A stretch of 64,000 bases of DNA from Mesodorylaimus sp. YZB2_4 (taxonomy: Eukaryota > Nematoda > Enoplea > Dorylaimida > Dorylaimidae), in assembly GCA_030248295.1 (NCBI GenBank), contig JASANH010000542.1, positions 62,001 to 126,000 of the forward strand, read 5' to 3'. This document shows positions 38,901 through 50,900 of the stretch, one piece after another. The position numbers were made by a program, and so were the translations under genes. How positions within the stretch are numbered: the stretch's first letter is position 1; each line of letters begins with the position of its first letter. Below the pieces are notes generated by a model, which worked only from the letters and a program-made list of their open reading frames with translations, ran no database searches and was not told the origin of the DNA.

Positions 38901-41900
38901 TTAAATATGTTTCAGTGAATATATGGATTGTATTTGCTGCATCGGTAGGTAAAATTTCCCTAGTCGATGACACTGTCAAAATTTTGGGTGGGGTTTCTGG
39001 ATTTTCTGTTGTTGAAATTGATTTCGATATGCTTGGTGTTAAATCTGCAGATACGCTTGCTGTCTCTAATTCATCAGATTGTGCGCTGGCTTTTGGTAAA
39101 GTTATTGCAAGGTCAGTTAATGTCGATAAACTGATAGATTTGGCATCAATCTCTCCAGATGATGTCGATGGTATGTCTATGAATTTGGAGCTTGTAGTAA
39201 CTAAACTTATAGGGGTGGATTCTTCAGTCGATGTTATCGTTAGATTTGTAGGAGTACTTTCTGGAAATATTGTCGATGAAATCGAGGTAAATATGCTTAA
39301 AGTCGAATCTGTGGATACGCTGGTACTGTCCATAGATACATCAGGATGTGTGCCTGTTTCTTTTAAACTCACTGCAAGATCAGCTGAAGTCGCTACACTA
39401 CTAGATTCAGCATCAACTTCACTAGGCGATATTGATGACCTGTCAGTGGATGTGCTGCCTGCAGATACAGTATTGGCAGATAAAATTTCTGAAGTCGATG
39501 TTATCATAAGACTTTGGAATGAGTTCTCTGGACTCGTTGTCGCTGAAACTGATGTTAACATCTTCGACATCGAATCTGAAGATACGCTTGCTCTATCAGA
39601 TGCATTAGACTGTGTAATAGTTTCTGTTAAACTCATTGCAAGATCAGTTGACCTTGCTGAACCACTAGATTCAGCATCGATTTCACTAGGCGCTGTTGAT
39701 GATGTTTCTAGGGATATGCTGCTCGTAGTTACTAAATTGGTGAAAGATGTTTCACCAGTTATCGCTAGATTGGTAGAAGTGCTTCCTGGAAATGATGTCG
39801 TTGAAAACAATGTCATCATGCTCGACATTGAATCTGAAGACAAGCTTGTTGCCTCAGATGCATCAGACCAAGCAACAGTTTTTGTTGAACCCATTTCAAG
39901 ATCAGCTGATGCCAGTGAACTACTGGATGTGTGATCGATTTCACTGGAGGACTTCGAAGCTATGTCTATGAATGTGCTGCTTGCATTTGCCGAATCAGTA
40001 GATGTAGATTCTACGATATATGTGATGGTTGGATTGGTGGAAGTTTTTTCTGTAGTTCCTGCCACTGAAATTGATGTTGATCTGACATTGCTCGGCATTG
40101 AGTCCGGAGATGCGCTTGCTGTCTCAGATGCATCACTGAATTCTAATTGGACTTCACCAGGCGATGATGGTAATGTTTCTATGGATTTGGTAGAAGATGT
40201 TTCACCAGTCAATGTTGTCGTTAGATTAGTAGAGATGCTTTCTAACCATGTTGTCGAAACTGATGTCGAAATGCCCGACTTTAAATCTAAAAAGGCACTT
40301 GTTGTCTCAGATGCATCAGACCATGTACTAGTTTCTGTCGAACTGATGGCTGGACTACTTGATCCAGAATCGACCTCACGAGGCATCATTGATGATGTGT
40401 CAACGTATGAGCTGCTTGTAGTTATTGAATTAGTAGATGTGTCACCCGTAGATGTTATCTTTAGATTGGTGGGAGTGCTTTCTAAAAATGATGTCCACAT
40501 GCTAGACGTTGAATATGAAGATGTGCTAGTTGTCTCAGATCCATCAGACTCTGAACTATTTTCTAAGTTCATTGCATGGTAAGTTGATGTCGCTGAGGTA
40601 CCAGATATAAGATCGATTGCACTTGGGGATGTTGACGCTGTGTCTATGAATGTGCTGTTTGTTGTCACTAAATCAGTATTTGAAAATTCTATGCTAGTTG
40701 TATCCGTTAGGTTTGTTAAAGTACTTCCTGAATTTTGTGTCATTGAAATTAATGTCAATATCGATATGCTTGACGTCGAATCTGGAGACATGCTTATTGT
40801 CTCAGCTGCATCAAACTGTGTACTACTTTCTTTCGAACCCATTGCAAGATCACTTGATGCTGCTGAGCTACTGGATTCAGCAACAGTCTCCACGGGCGAT
40901 GTTGCTGATGTATCTGCGAGTGTGCTGCTTGCAGTTACTAAGTTGGTAGATACAGATTCCTTCATGGATGTCATCGTTAGAGCGGTGGATGTGTATTCTG
41001 AACTTATTGCTGTTAAAATTGTTGTAGACATGCTTGACACTAAATCTTCAGATACGCTTATTGCCTCAGATACATCAGACTGTGTACCACTTTCGGTAAA
41101 ACTCATTGAGAGATTAATTGAGCTTCCTAAACTACCACTATATCCAGAATTGACTCCACCAGGCGATGTTGATGACGCTTCTGTTGATGTGGTGACTGTA
41201 GAAGCTGCAGCACTAAGTGAAGATTCTTCGGAAGATGTGACAGTTAAACTTGTTGAAGGACTATTTGGATTTGTTGCTGGAGATGATGTCAATATGCTCG
41301 ATGACGAATCTGAAGATACACTTGTGGCCTGGGATGTATCAGATTGTGTGCTAGCTTTTGTTGAGCTTCTTTCTAGATTAGCTGATGCCTCTGAACTAGA
41401 TGTGGCATCGATTTCAGAAGGCGATGTTGATGACGTTTCATTTGATGCATGGACTGCAGTCACCTCATCAGGAGGTGAAGATTCTGTAGAAGATATAGCA
41501 GTCAGACTTGTTGAAGGACTATTTGGATTTGTTGTTGAAGATAATGTCAGTATGCTCGATTCTGAATCTTCAGATACGCTTTTTGATTCAGATACATCAG
41601 GCTGTGTACCACTTTCTATGAAGCTCATTCCAAGATCAGTTGACCTTCCCGAAATACTAGATCCAAAATCGACTTCGTCAGGCAATGTTGATGATGCTTC
41701 TGTGGATGTGTTGACTGTAGTTAATGCAGCACTAGGTGAAGATTCCTCCGAAGATGCAACAGTTAAACTTGTTGAAGGACTATCTGGATTTATTGTTAAA
41801 GTTGATGTCAATATGCTTGATGCTGAATCTGAAGATACACTTGTGGCCTGGAATACATCAGATTGTGTGCTCACTTCTGTTGAGCTTCTCTCAAAATCAG

Positions 41901-44900
41901 CTGATGCTGCTGAACTACTAGATGTGGCGTCGATTCCAAAAAGCGATGCTGATGATGTTTCTTCCAATGTGGTAACTGTAGTTACCTCATCGGTGGGTGA
42001 AGTTTCCAAAAAAGATGTAACTTCTACACTTGTTTTAGGGCTACCTCGATTTATTGTTAAAGTAGCTGTCAAAATGCTTGATGCTGAATCTGAAGATACA
42101 CTTGTGGCCTGGGATATATCAGTTTGAGTGCTCGCTTTTGTTGAGCTTTTCTCAATATCAGCTGATGCTGCTGAACTACTAGATGTAGCGTCGGTTTCAA
42201 AACGCGATGCTGATGATGTTTCTTCCAATGTGGTAACTGTAGTTACCTCATCAGTGGGTGAAGTTTCCGAAAAAGATGTAACTTCTACACTTGTTTTAGG
42301 GCTACCTCGATTTATTGTTAAAGTTGCTGTCAAAATGCTTGATGCTGAATCTGAAGATACACTTGTGGCCTGGGATATATCAGTTTGAGTGCTCGCTTTT
42401 GTTGAGCTTTTCTCAATATCAGCTGATGCTGCTGAACTACTAGATGTAGCGTCGGTTTCAAAACGCGATGCTGATGATGTTTCTTTAGATGTGGTAACTG
42501 TAGTTACCTCATCAGTGGGTGAAGTTTCCGGAGAAGATGTAACTTCTAGACTTGTTGAAGGACTATCTGGATTTTTTGTTGAAGTTGATGTCAATATGCT
42601 CGATGCTGAATCTGAAGATACACTTGTGGCCTGGGATATATCAGTTTGAGTGCTCGCTTTTGTTGAGCTTTTCTCAATATCAGCTGATGCTGCTGAACTA
42701 CTAGATGTAGCGTCGGTTTCAAAACGCGATGCTGATGATGTTTCTTTAGATGTGGTAACTGTAGTTACCTCATCAGTGGGTGAAGTTTCCGAAGAAGATG
42801 TAACTTCTAGACTTGTTGAAGGACTATCTGGATTTATTGTTGAAGTTGATGTCAATATGCTCGATGCTGAATCTGAAGATACACTTGTGGCCTGGGATAT
42901 ATCAGTTTGAGTGCTCGCTTTTGTTGAGCTTTTCTCAATATCAGCTGATGCTGCTGAACTACTAGATGTAGCGTCGGTTTCAAAACGCGATGCTGATGAT
43001 GTTTCTTTCGATGTGGTGAATGACGTTACCTCATCAGTGGGTGAATTTTCTAAAGGAGATATAGCGGTTGGACTTGTTGAAGGACTATTTGGATTTGTTG
43101 TTGAAGATAATGACAATATGCTCGATGCTGAATCTTCTGATACGCTTTTTGATTCAGATACATCAGGCTGTGTACCACTTTCTGCGAAACTCATTCCGAG
43201 ATCAGTTGACCTTCCTGAACTACTTGATCCGAAATCGACTTCGTCAAGCGATGTTGATGATGCTTCTGTGGATGTGGAGACTGTAGTCACTGCAGCACTA
43301 GGTGAAGATTTCTCTGAAGATGTAACTGTTAAACTTGTTGGAGGACTATCTGGATTTATTGTTGAAGTTGATGTCAATATGCTCGAAGCTGAATCTGAAG
43401 ATTCACTTGTGGCCTGGGATACATCAAGTTGTGTACTAGTTTTTGTCGAAGTTTTTTCAAGATCAGTTGATGCTGCTAAACTGCTAGGCGTTTGATCGAT
43501 TTCACCAGGCGATGTTGATAATATTTCTTTCGAGGTGCTCTCTGTAGCTGCTGCATTTACAGGTGAAGTTTCCCCAGTCGATGTTGTAGTCGCGGTTGTG
43601 CTTTCTGCACTTGCTGTAATTGAAATCAAGATCATTTATGCATAAGATGAAATGCTTATCATCTCTGATATTGTTGATGCGAAGGTCTTGGTTGAACCTC
43701 GAGGAGGATCTGTCAGTGTATCTTTAAGACTGGGTGTTTCATCACATTTGCAAGGTTGGATCGACCATGGGCCCATAACTCTGCTTTCCGTATCCCATTT
43801 TTGGCCAATCCTTTTTTAATTTCTAGAATTTTACATTATACGTTTATGAGTGTGTCCAAAACCTATTGCTTAATGCATAAAACTGTGTTCTGCGCGACCG
43901 AGTGATTTTTTATCACTCATAGTAACCATACATAAGCTAAGACGACCATGTACCTGACCATGTCGCCGTAGAAGTGAAATTTGTCATTGGTGGCAGTGAT
44001 TGCATCATGTTTGTTCCTTAAATCAAGTAGTAATGGCCGAATTTTTCCCTTCTTTTTTAGTATGTCGATCAGTATTTGTTTAGCAGTAGTCACTAAACAC
44101 CGGATCAGGTCGGGTTCAACCCGACGGGTCGGGTCAACCCGACCTGACCTGACCCGATCCGACCCGAAAGTCCCTGAGCAGAAATTTCGGGTTGGGTTTA
44201 CCCGAATTCGGTATAAGTAGTTGAAGTTCCTCGCGATAAAAACCATATACAAATGCTCAGAACGTGGTGGCGATGGTGTAAAGGTGACTGTGAGAAAGTA
44301 TGAGATGGAGACATCTAACGCACGCGAATCTTCATCTTTTGTTATTCCCTAGTTATCTCTAGTAAATGCGATAACGTTCCTTCATATTTACCACAATAGT
44401 GGGCAAATGATTTTTTAAAAACCCCAGATCTAAAAGCGACTAGGGTCTGTCCACTGGAGACAAGATTTAACCAATCCGAATAATAGGCGTGAAAAATAGA
44501 GACAACTCTGTCATAACTTTCGGAGTCTGAGACAGCTTATCCTTGGTTGAACATAAAAATGCCTAAATATATATGAGCCCCAGGCTAGAGTTGCATCTAG
44601 TCTTCACAAAAGATATTGCTTACAAAGTCATACTGTGCTGGACACTAGCTCCTGTCAGAACCTCCACTACTGATGGAAGGATGTGAGGGTACCTATCACT
44701 TTTGAACACAGCAAACTGTTCTGCAATGCTAACATGGATCGTAGTCGAGGGGGCTATTATTGATACATATTTGGTGTTTGGGTACAGACTATACGGCTCT
44801 TCCAGCCAGGTATACCCAGGAAGTTATGTAATATTCAGGAATCAAATGTGATTGTAGATACTCCTAGGACCTGCTAAAAGTTATCAATTACTTCTTACGT

Positions 44901-47900
44901 TAGAGTATGGCTAGTCTCACTCATTCATCAGAGTTGAATGAGAACTTTCACATATGAACCCTTCCCTTTGCAGAAATTACTAAGAAAAATTGGTCATTCT
45001 CCCAGCTTACAATTTGTGTGACATTCTCGGAAGGTACGCAGAATGAGAACGTGGAATGAAAGACTTTGTGCATGCATTCATGAAGCATATTCTGCAAATC
45101 CTGGAGTCGAACAACTATGAGAAGGTTACTGTAGTTGCTAATAGCAGTAACTTGCAAAATTTTCGTATTTTTGACCCGTTTGACCCGATCTTTCAAAAAA
45201 GTGACCCGACCCGACCCGACCCGAAAGTACCTGACCCGATTCGGGGTCTAGTAGTCACGCATTATATTTTTCTATCAGTAGGTTAAGTAGTCGCACCTTA
45301 ATCTGGGAAAAGCTCGTTCTACTAAAAGGATTCTGAACACTTAAAAATTTTTTCAATTAGTTAGTACTTACGAGTTAGTGCGCTATTATAATTTTGATGA
45401 ACGCGCAGTAATTGCTGTTTTTTAACTGTAGTGATCTCGTCTTCTTAGGAGACTGTAAATTTTCCCTGGTGACTGGAGAGATTGTTATTATGCTGGTATG
45501 GCTAGTTCTTTCTAGGAATGAAAATCGTAACTGCTAGCTAATGACCTATGTCTCTGTAAATCATGTTGATTCAGATATATTTCCCAGAAAACGATCTTCG
45601 ATTGCAAATAACTGACAGGTGACTACGTTTAGGTAATGTACCTTCCACAAACTCCATGATCTGAGTTTGAGTTGTGTGAAATTGAACATTTCGCTATTGC
45701 CTATTCGTTTCGGGTCTTCCTTTCAATAAAGTACTTGATGGAACGCCCAAAGCCAGGTCAAAGGTGAAAGGCTGATAGTGACTGCTTTTTGTTATTAGAC
45801 AGAGAGAGCCAGCTCCCTAAAGTCAGATGGCCAAAGCAATGGAGGACCTAGGCACATCACTTCTCCAGGGTGTTAGCTCTGGTGTATGCTCAACCAAGTG
45901 ATCGTTTCAGAGGATTATAAGCATTCAACACAGTAAAACAGATGGAGAATTAGATTTACGGCAACAATATGAGTACCTGTTGTCGTTGATGTCTACTGCT
46001 CATACCTTAACTGTCTACTGATCAAACTATAACGTTATCTCCGTGATTAGGGAGTCAAATCTGCAAGAAACTGATGATAAGTACTTCCCAGTTTCTCTAG
46101 CCAAACAAAGCGCTCGAGGGTTAGAGAACACATCGAGGGCCACGGCCGTGGCCAGGCGGCTAAAGGCGTCTGCCTCTCACAGTGGGTGCGCACTTAAAGG
46201 AGACGGTTCGACTCTCGCCTCGGTGCAGAATGATTGTCGAGAATGTGGTCCTTAGCCCTCTAGTGCGCTGCATGGTGCTTGGCTGTGGCTAAAGTGTGAC
46301 ATGACATGACACATACTTGCGAATAATTTTTGACCCATGTGGGAGTCGAACCCTCTTCCGTGCGTGCGCACCATGTGTGAGAGAAGCGGCTATCGCTACG
46401 TCTTGAGTTACTGTCAATAGTTACTCTTACTTCTTGCTGTAAGACTATAAAATGGCCAATAAAGCCAGAAAATTTTGGAATGAGAACCTTGTTCAAAACG
46501 AGAGTTATGAAGCGGTAATGGTCCAAGGAAGCAAGGTCCTATGTTGTCACATCATAAAAGCGAAACCATGTAGAGCAACAGTGCTTCCCTCACCTGAACT
46601 AAACGTGGAGCGAACACTTGTTTCAGCTTCAATTATCTGTGGTGGTGTGCTTTTCTGTGCGGAAGTTGTTGTAGTCGTAGTTGTTGCCACCACTTAAGAT
46701 AAATATACATACTAAATGGATTTCAGTTGTCGTCGAACCACAGAGAGTAAAAGTTTTGAATAAGATTAGTACATCCGAGCTGTATGCCTCATTGTTGTCT
46801 GGATAATTTGCATAAAAATTTGCGGCGTGAATGGCAGGAAAGTGTTTTATTCTTATAATCAGTCAAGAGAGAGAGAGGTTGCAAGATGGCCATGAATGCG
46901 CATGGTTCAAAGATTAACATCACATCTTACCTGATGATGTTGTTGGAGTCGATAAAACTGTCGATGATGGCGATAATGGCTTAGAAGTTGTTTCTAAAAT
47001 CAATAAGAATCTAAATAGTAGAAAATACCAGGGGAATGGTGTTTTTAGCAAGAAGTCTGTAGATGCGGTTAACAACTTGAAAATGACTAGTAGCCGCGTG
47101 AGAGAGATACATATCTGAATATAGTGCACAGAATATAGAATAATAGCACAACTGCATATAGAATAAAAGCACAACTCAGAATACAAGTTTTCAAACCTGT
47201 AAAACCTTGTGATTTTCTCAGTTTTGTGTCTGCCTTTCGATACCACTTGATCTTTTGCCCTGAATGTCAGCTGGTGCGGACATGCGGCAAAAAAATTTTT
47301 GTGTGTCACTAGCCAGAACGAGTCAGCTACTTCTCAGTGGAGGACCACCTCGGATAGGGCCTACGAAGACAATATGTCTTGTCGTTTCAGGCACTATTCG
47401 CTCACAGGAACACAGAATAAACAGATGGAGAATGAGATTAATGGCCATTACCCTGTGTGACTGCTGTTGTTGATGTTGACAAAAAAGTCGTTGATGAACT
47501 TGCGCGATCTGATTCTGTAACAAATCGCTTGTTCAAATGTGAAAAAACCTCATATTGCAAAATAGCCTTACCAATCGTCGTCGAACTGCCGAGCGTTGAC
47601 ATGTCTATCAAAAACACTGGTATAATTAAGCAGATCTATAAATTTTTCTGCTTATGTCTAAAATTACTGCTTGACAATTGCTTGATAGGCGTCTTCTTTT
47701 AAAAAAAAACCGTTGGAGAACATTTGGATAAATACAAGGTATAATGTATGTGCTATACAGGCGTAATTATGTGAAATCAACAAATCTTTTACTCAGATTA
47801 TTGCTCGTTGATGATGATGTCGGCAAGATGGTTGTGGAAGTCGGAACGAAGCTGGAGCCTAGTATGCAGAATGAGCAGATTTATTTACGGCTATAGATCC

Positions 47901-50900
47901 CAAAATTACTTACCGATAGTGAGTTTTGTGCAACGATTAGGTGTTGCGCCTACAATTCAGATAACGTCTTTAAAATTTTTTTCCTTCGCTGACGATGAGA
48001 TGAAAACGAAATGTGCGCAATACTACAGTATGTGCTATATAGGCGTAAATTATGAGAAATCTCTTACTCATGGTGAGGCTCGTTGATGATGATGTTGGCA
48101 AGATGGTTGTTGAAGTCGGAACAAAGCTGGAGCCTAGTATGCAGAATAAGCAGATTTATTTACGGCTATAGATCCCACAATTACTTACCGATAGTAAGTT
48201 TTGTGCAACGATTAGTTGTTGCGCCTAAAAATGCAGATAGCGTTTTAAAAATTTTTGTCCTTCACTGACGATGAGATCAAAACGAAATTTGCTCAATACT
48301 ACATGCTGAATAGGCGTAAATTATGAGAAATAAAAAATCTTTTACTCAGGGTGAGGCTCGTTGATGACGATGTTGGCAAGATGGTTGTGGAAGTTGGAAC
48401 AAAGCTAGAGCCTTAAGTACGCAGAATTAGCAGCTTTATCGATGGCTATAGATCCCACATTTACTTACCGATAGTAAGTTTTGTGCAACGATTAGTTGTT
48501 GTGCCTAAAAATACAGATAACAACTTGTCCTCCTGCCATAGATGTAATGTGATGATTTCGTGTCTGGGAGGTAGAGTATAGTTTTCCCAACTTGCACCTT
48601 ACCTTGCAACTCGCCTGCAAACTTTCAAAAGTCCAATGCTTTGCATGGCATGAGCTACAGTCAGTAGTCAGAGTCGTTTAAAAAGATATCAGGATACTTT
48701 GCCGGAGCAGAGGTGATCAGGTAGGGGTAACAAGTGCGTAAATACTACAGGCATAAGAGAATAGAAAATGTATTACTCGTCATGGTGCTTTTTGATGTTA
48801 TCGGCATGACAGTAGTGGTTTCCGGAGGAGAAACGGACTCTAAAATTTATGGAAGTACTGGAAGTAATTTCATGCTCTAGCTCCAACACTTACTTTTGAT
48901 GATTCTTACGCAGCTTTCGGTCGCTGCGGCTTAAAAAGAATAACCTTTTTCAATTTAAAAAATTAAAAGCTTCATGCTGGATGTGATATATTTTTTGTGC
49001 CCCCCAATGCTAGTATGATTACGAGATATTATGCTGTTGTCCAAAAGCTGTTACACGTGTGTTACATGTACAGTACTGACTATATATTTTATGCAATTAT
49101 TGTTGCTCATGCAAACATTTTGTTGGTTTATAGTTTGGTTGTTAAGGTATGACGGTTAAAAACAGTCCTATCAGAACTCTATCGTCTGAAAGTAAGGGGT
49201 ATGCAGCTTCCTCATCACATGCGTTGCTTTCAGACGCGGAAAGGCCAATTATTTCATTATTTCTAAAAAAGTCTGTTATGACAGACTCGAAACTTTTAGA
49301 CCAGCCAATGCACACAGTGGTGTCGCGAACGCGAGCTAAGATCAAGGGCTTCACAGCCCAGGCATGTTGGGAATGGGAAGTGATAATGTAAAGGTGGTGA
49401 TAGAAGATACAAGTGATCATTGCATAGTGTCGTTTTATGAGAAGCGAGTGTACGGTCGGTTAATCAAGTGCTCTATCGAAATATAATCTATATATATTAA
49501 ATCAACGTGTGATTCTGCCGTCGAGCTAGATCAAGTTCCACTGCGCAAACAATCGACGACAGAATTATTTGGTAGCAGAACGTGGTTGATTGCGGCTATC
49601 AACGATATCAACGATGGCGGTCGTTGCGGCGAGGCTTCGAAAACAGCTCGCCCCTCGACGCCTAGCCCTTCGCCACCTACTCGACGCAAAACCTAATTTG
49701 GCACTTATCAACGAAGAAACTACTCATGAAATCGACAAGTACAAGGCCCGCTTGCGAGCGCTTTTCGAGGGCTATAAGAACAAGGACGACGACTCTTTCA
49801 ACAAGCGGCGGAGTGTCGCGAACGCGAGTGAAGATGAAGGACATGATAGCCTCAGTGGTAGTGGTGTAAAGTAAGAGTGAGAGGAAGGTGATAGAAGATT
49901 CTAGAGAGGAGGGGGAGTGTCGTTTTATGTGAAGCGAGTGTACGGTCGTTTATCAAGTACTCTATTGAAATATACCTATATAAATCAAATCAACGTGTGA
50001 TTCTGCCGTCCCGCTATATCAACTTCCACTGCGCGACCAGGCGACGACAAGTGGAACCAGGGCTTAGGATGGCTGGTCTACTCGGCCACAAGAAAAAGGA
50101 GAGGTGGCCCGACATGCTGCGCACTGCACACAGTGTACGTAGAATCACTCGCATATATACTGTATTCATGCATTTAGAGGTCAGCATCAAAGCCACAAAG
50201 CCTTTTATTCTGTGTACTGCTGATTTTCAGACAGGCTCCCCAAATTAAGCTGTGCTGTTTCATACGAGCAACCTGACTATGCTAAAGCTGTAGCGCTGCG
50301 AGTAAAGTGATATGGCTTATCCTTAAATGGCTAAACCTCGAAAGACACTCTCAGCAATCTTTCCCCCTCCTTCCAACTTTATGTTCATGCTCATGGTTTA
50401 TCATATCAGTACCTATATCAGTAATCATCATAGACTGTTTCAACTATACCGATATTACCATGATCACGCGATTCATCTAACTCACCGTTTTGTGCACTCG
50501 GACATGTGTGGTCGACGTGTAAGTGCTCGTTTAACAAAGCCTCATCACCTCGAAATTACTTAACCTTGCTCGTTGTCATATTCTCAGAGTTTCGCGTTTT
50601 CGACTATTACTTCATGGAATTCTGTGATACCGAGTGATATCGCTTTCGGTAATTTCGAGGAATTCAAAAGTTATGTTTCTAAGCTTCGTTTTTAGACCTT
50701 TTTATCCTGTTTTTCTCGTATTTGTGCTGTGCCATTTCAGTGGGCTAATAAGCTTTTCGGCATAGTAAATATAGCATAGCATAGCATAGTAATGAACCGC
50801 TCGAGGATAAAGGGATACATAACACAAAATGATTTACCTAGCCGCGTCTTGAACACTACCTACTATGAGCATGTGTGCGCATAGCCAGAGAGTTAGACAC

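Larger units (their letters stand above)
43614..46593 (-). other. Intron upstream of the giant exon (3.0 kb)
   Basis: It contains two ACCCGA-rich clusters (44.1 and 45.2 kb) and a tail-to-tail pair of SINEs (46.14-46.42 kb). A degenerate relative of the mini exons lies near 45.93-45.99 kb: its ACATCAACGACAACAG|GTACTC resembles an exon end, but it has an in-frame stop and no phase-compatible acceptor. No other exon is convincing. Confidence 0.6.

Noticed and set aside
38546-43495. Long plus-strand open frames (up to about 495 codons) opposite the Ser/Thr region
   Set aside because: They are the complement of Ser/Thr codon repeats, have no family similarity and follow the 261-bp period of the minus-strand exon. 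The minus strand has splice sites and phase continuity, so the plus frames are shadows.
43633-43635. Met at 43635 as start of the giant protein
   Set aside because: It is preceded directly by an in-frame TAA, lacks a convincing signal peptide and lies within a polypyrimidine-AG acceptor context. The acceptor at 43614 matches the phase of all upstream mini exons.
44090-45250. Interstitial telomere repeat
   Set aside because: The units are ACCCGA/GACCC variants in both orientations with irregular length, not a uniform known telomere repeat.
47808-48268. Plus-strand frames starting MMMM
   Set aside because: They arise from ATGATG repeats complementary to the Thr/Ser codons of the mini exons and repeat with the 280-bp unit.
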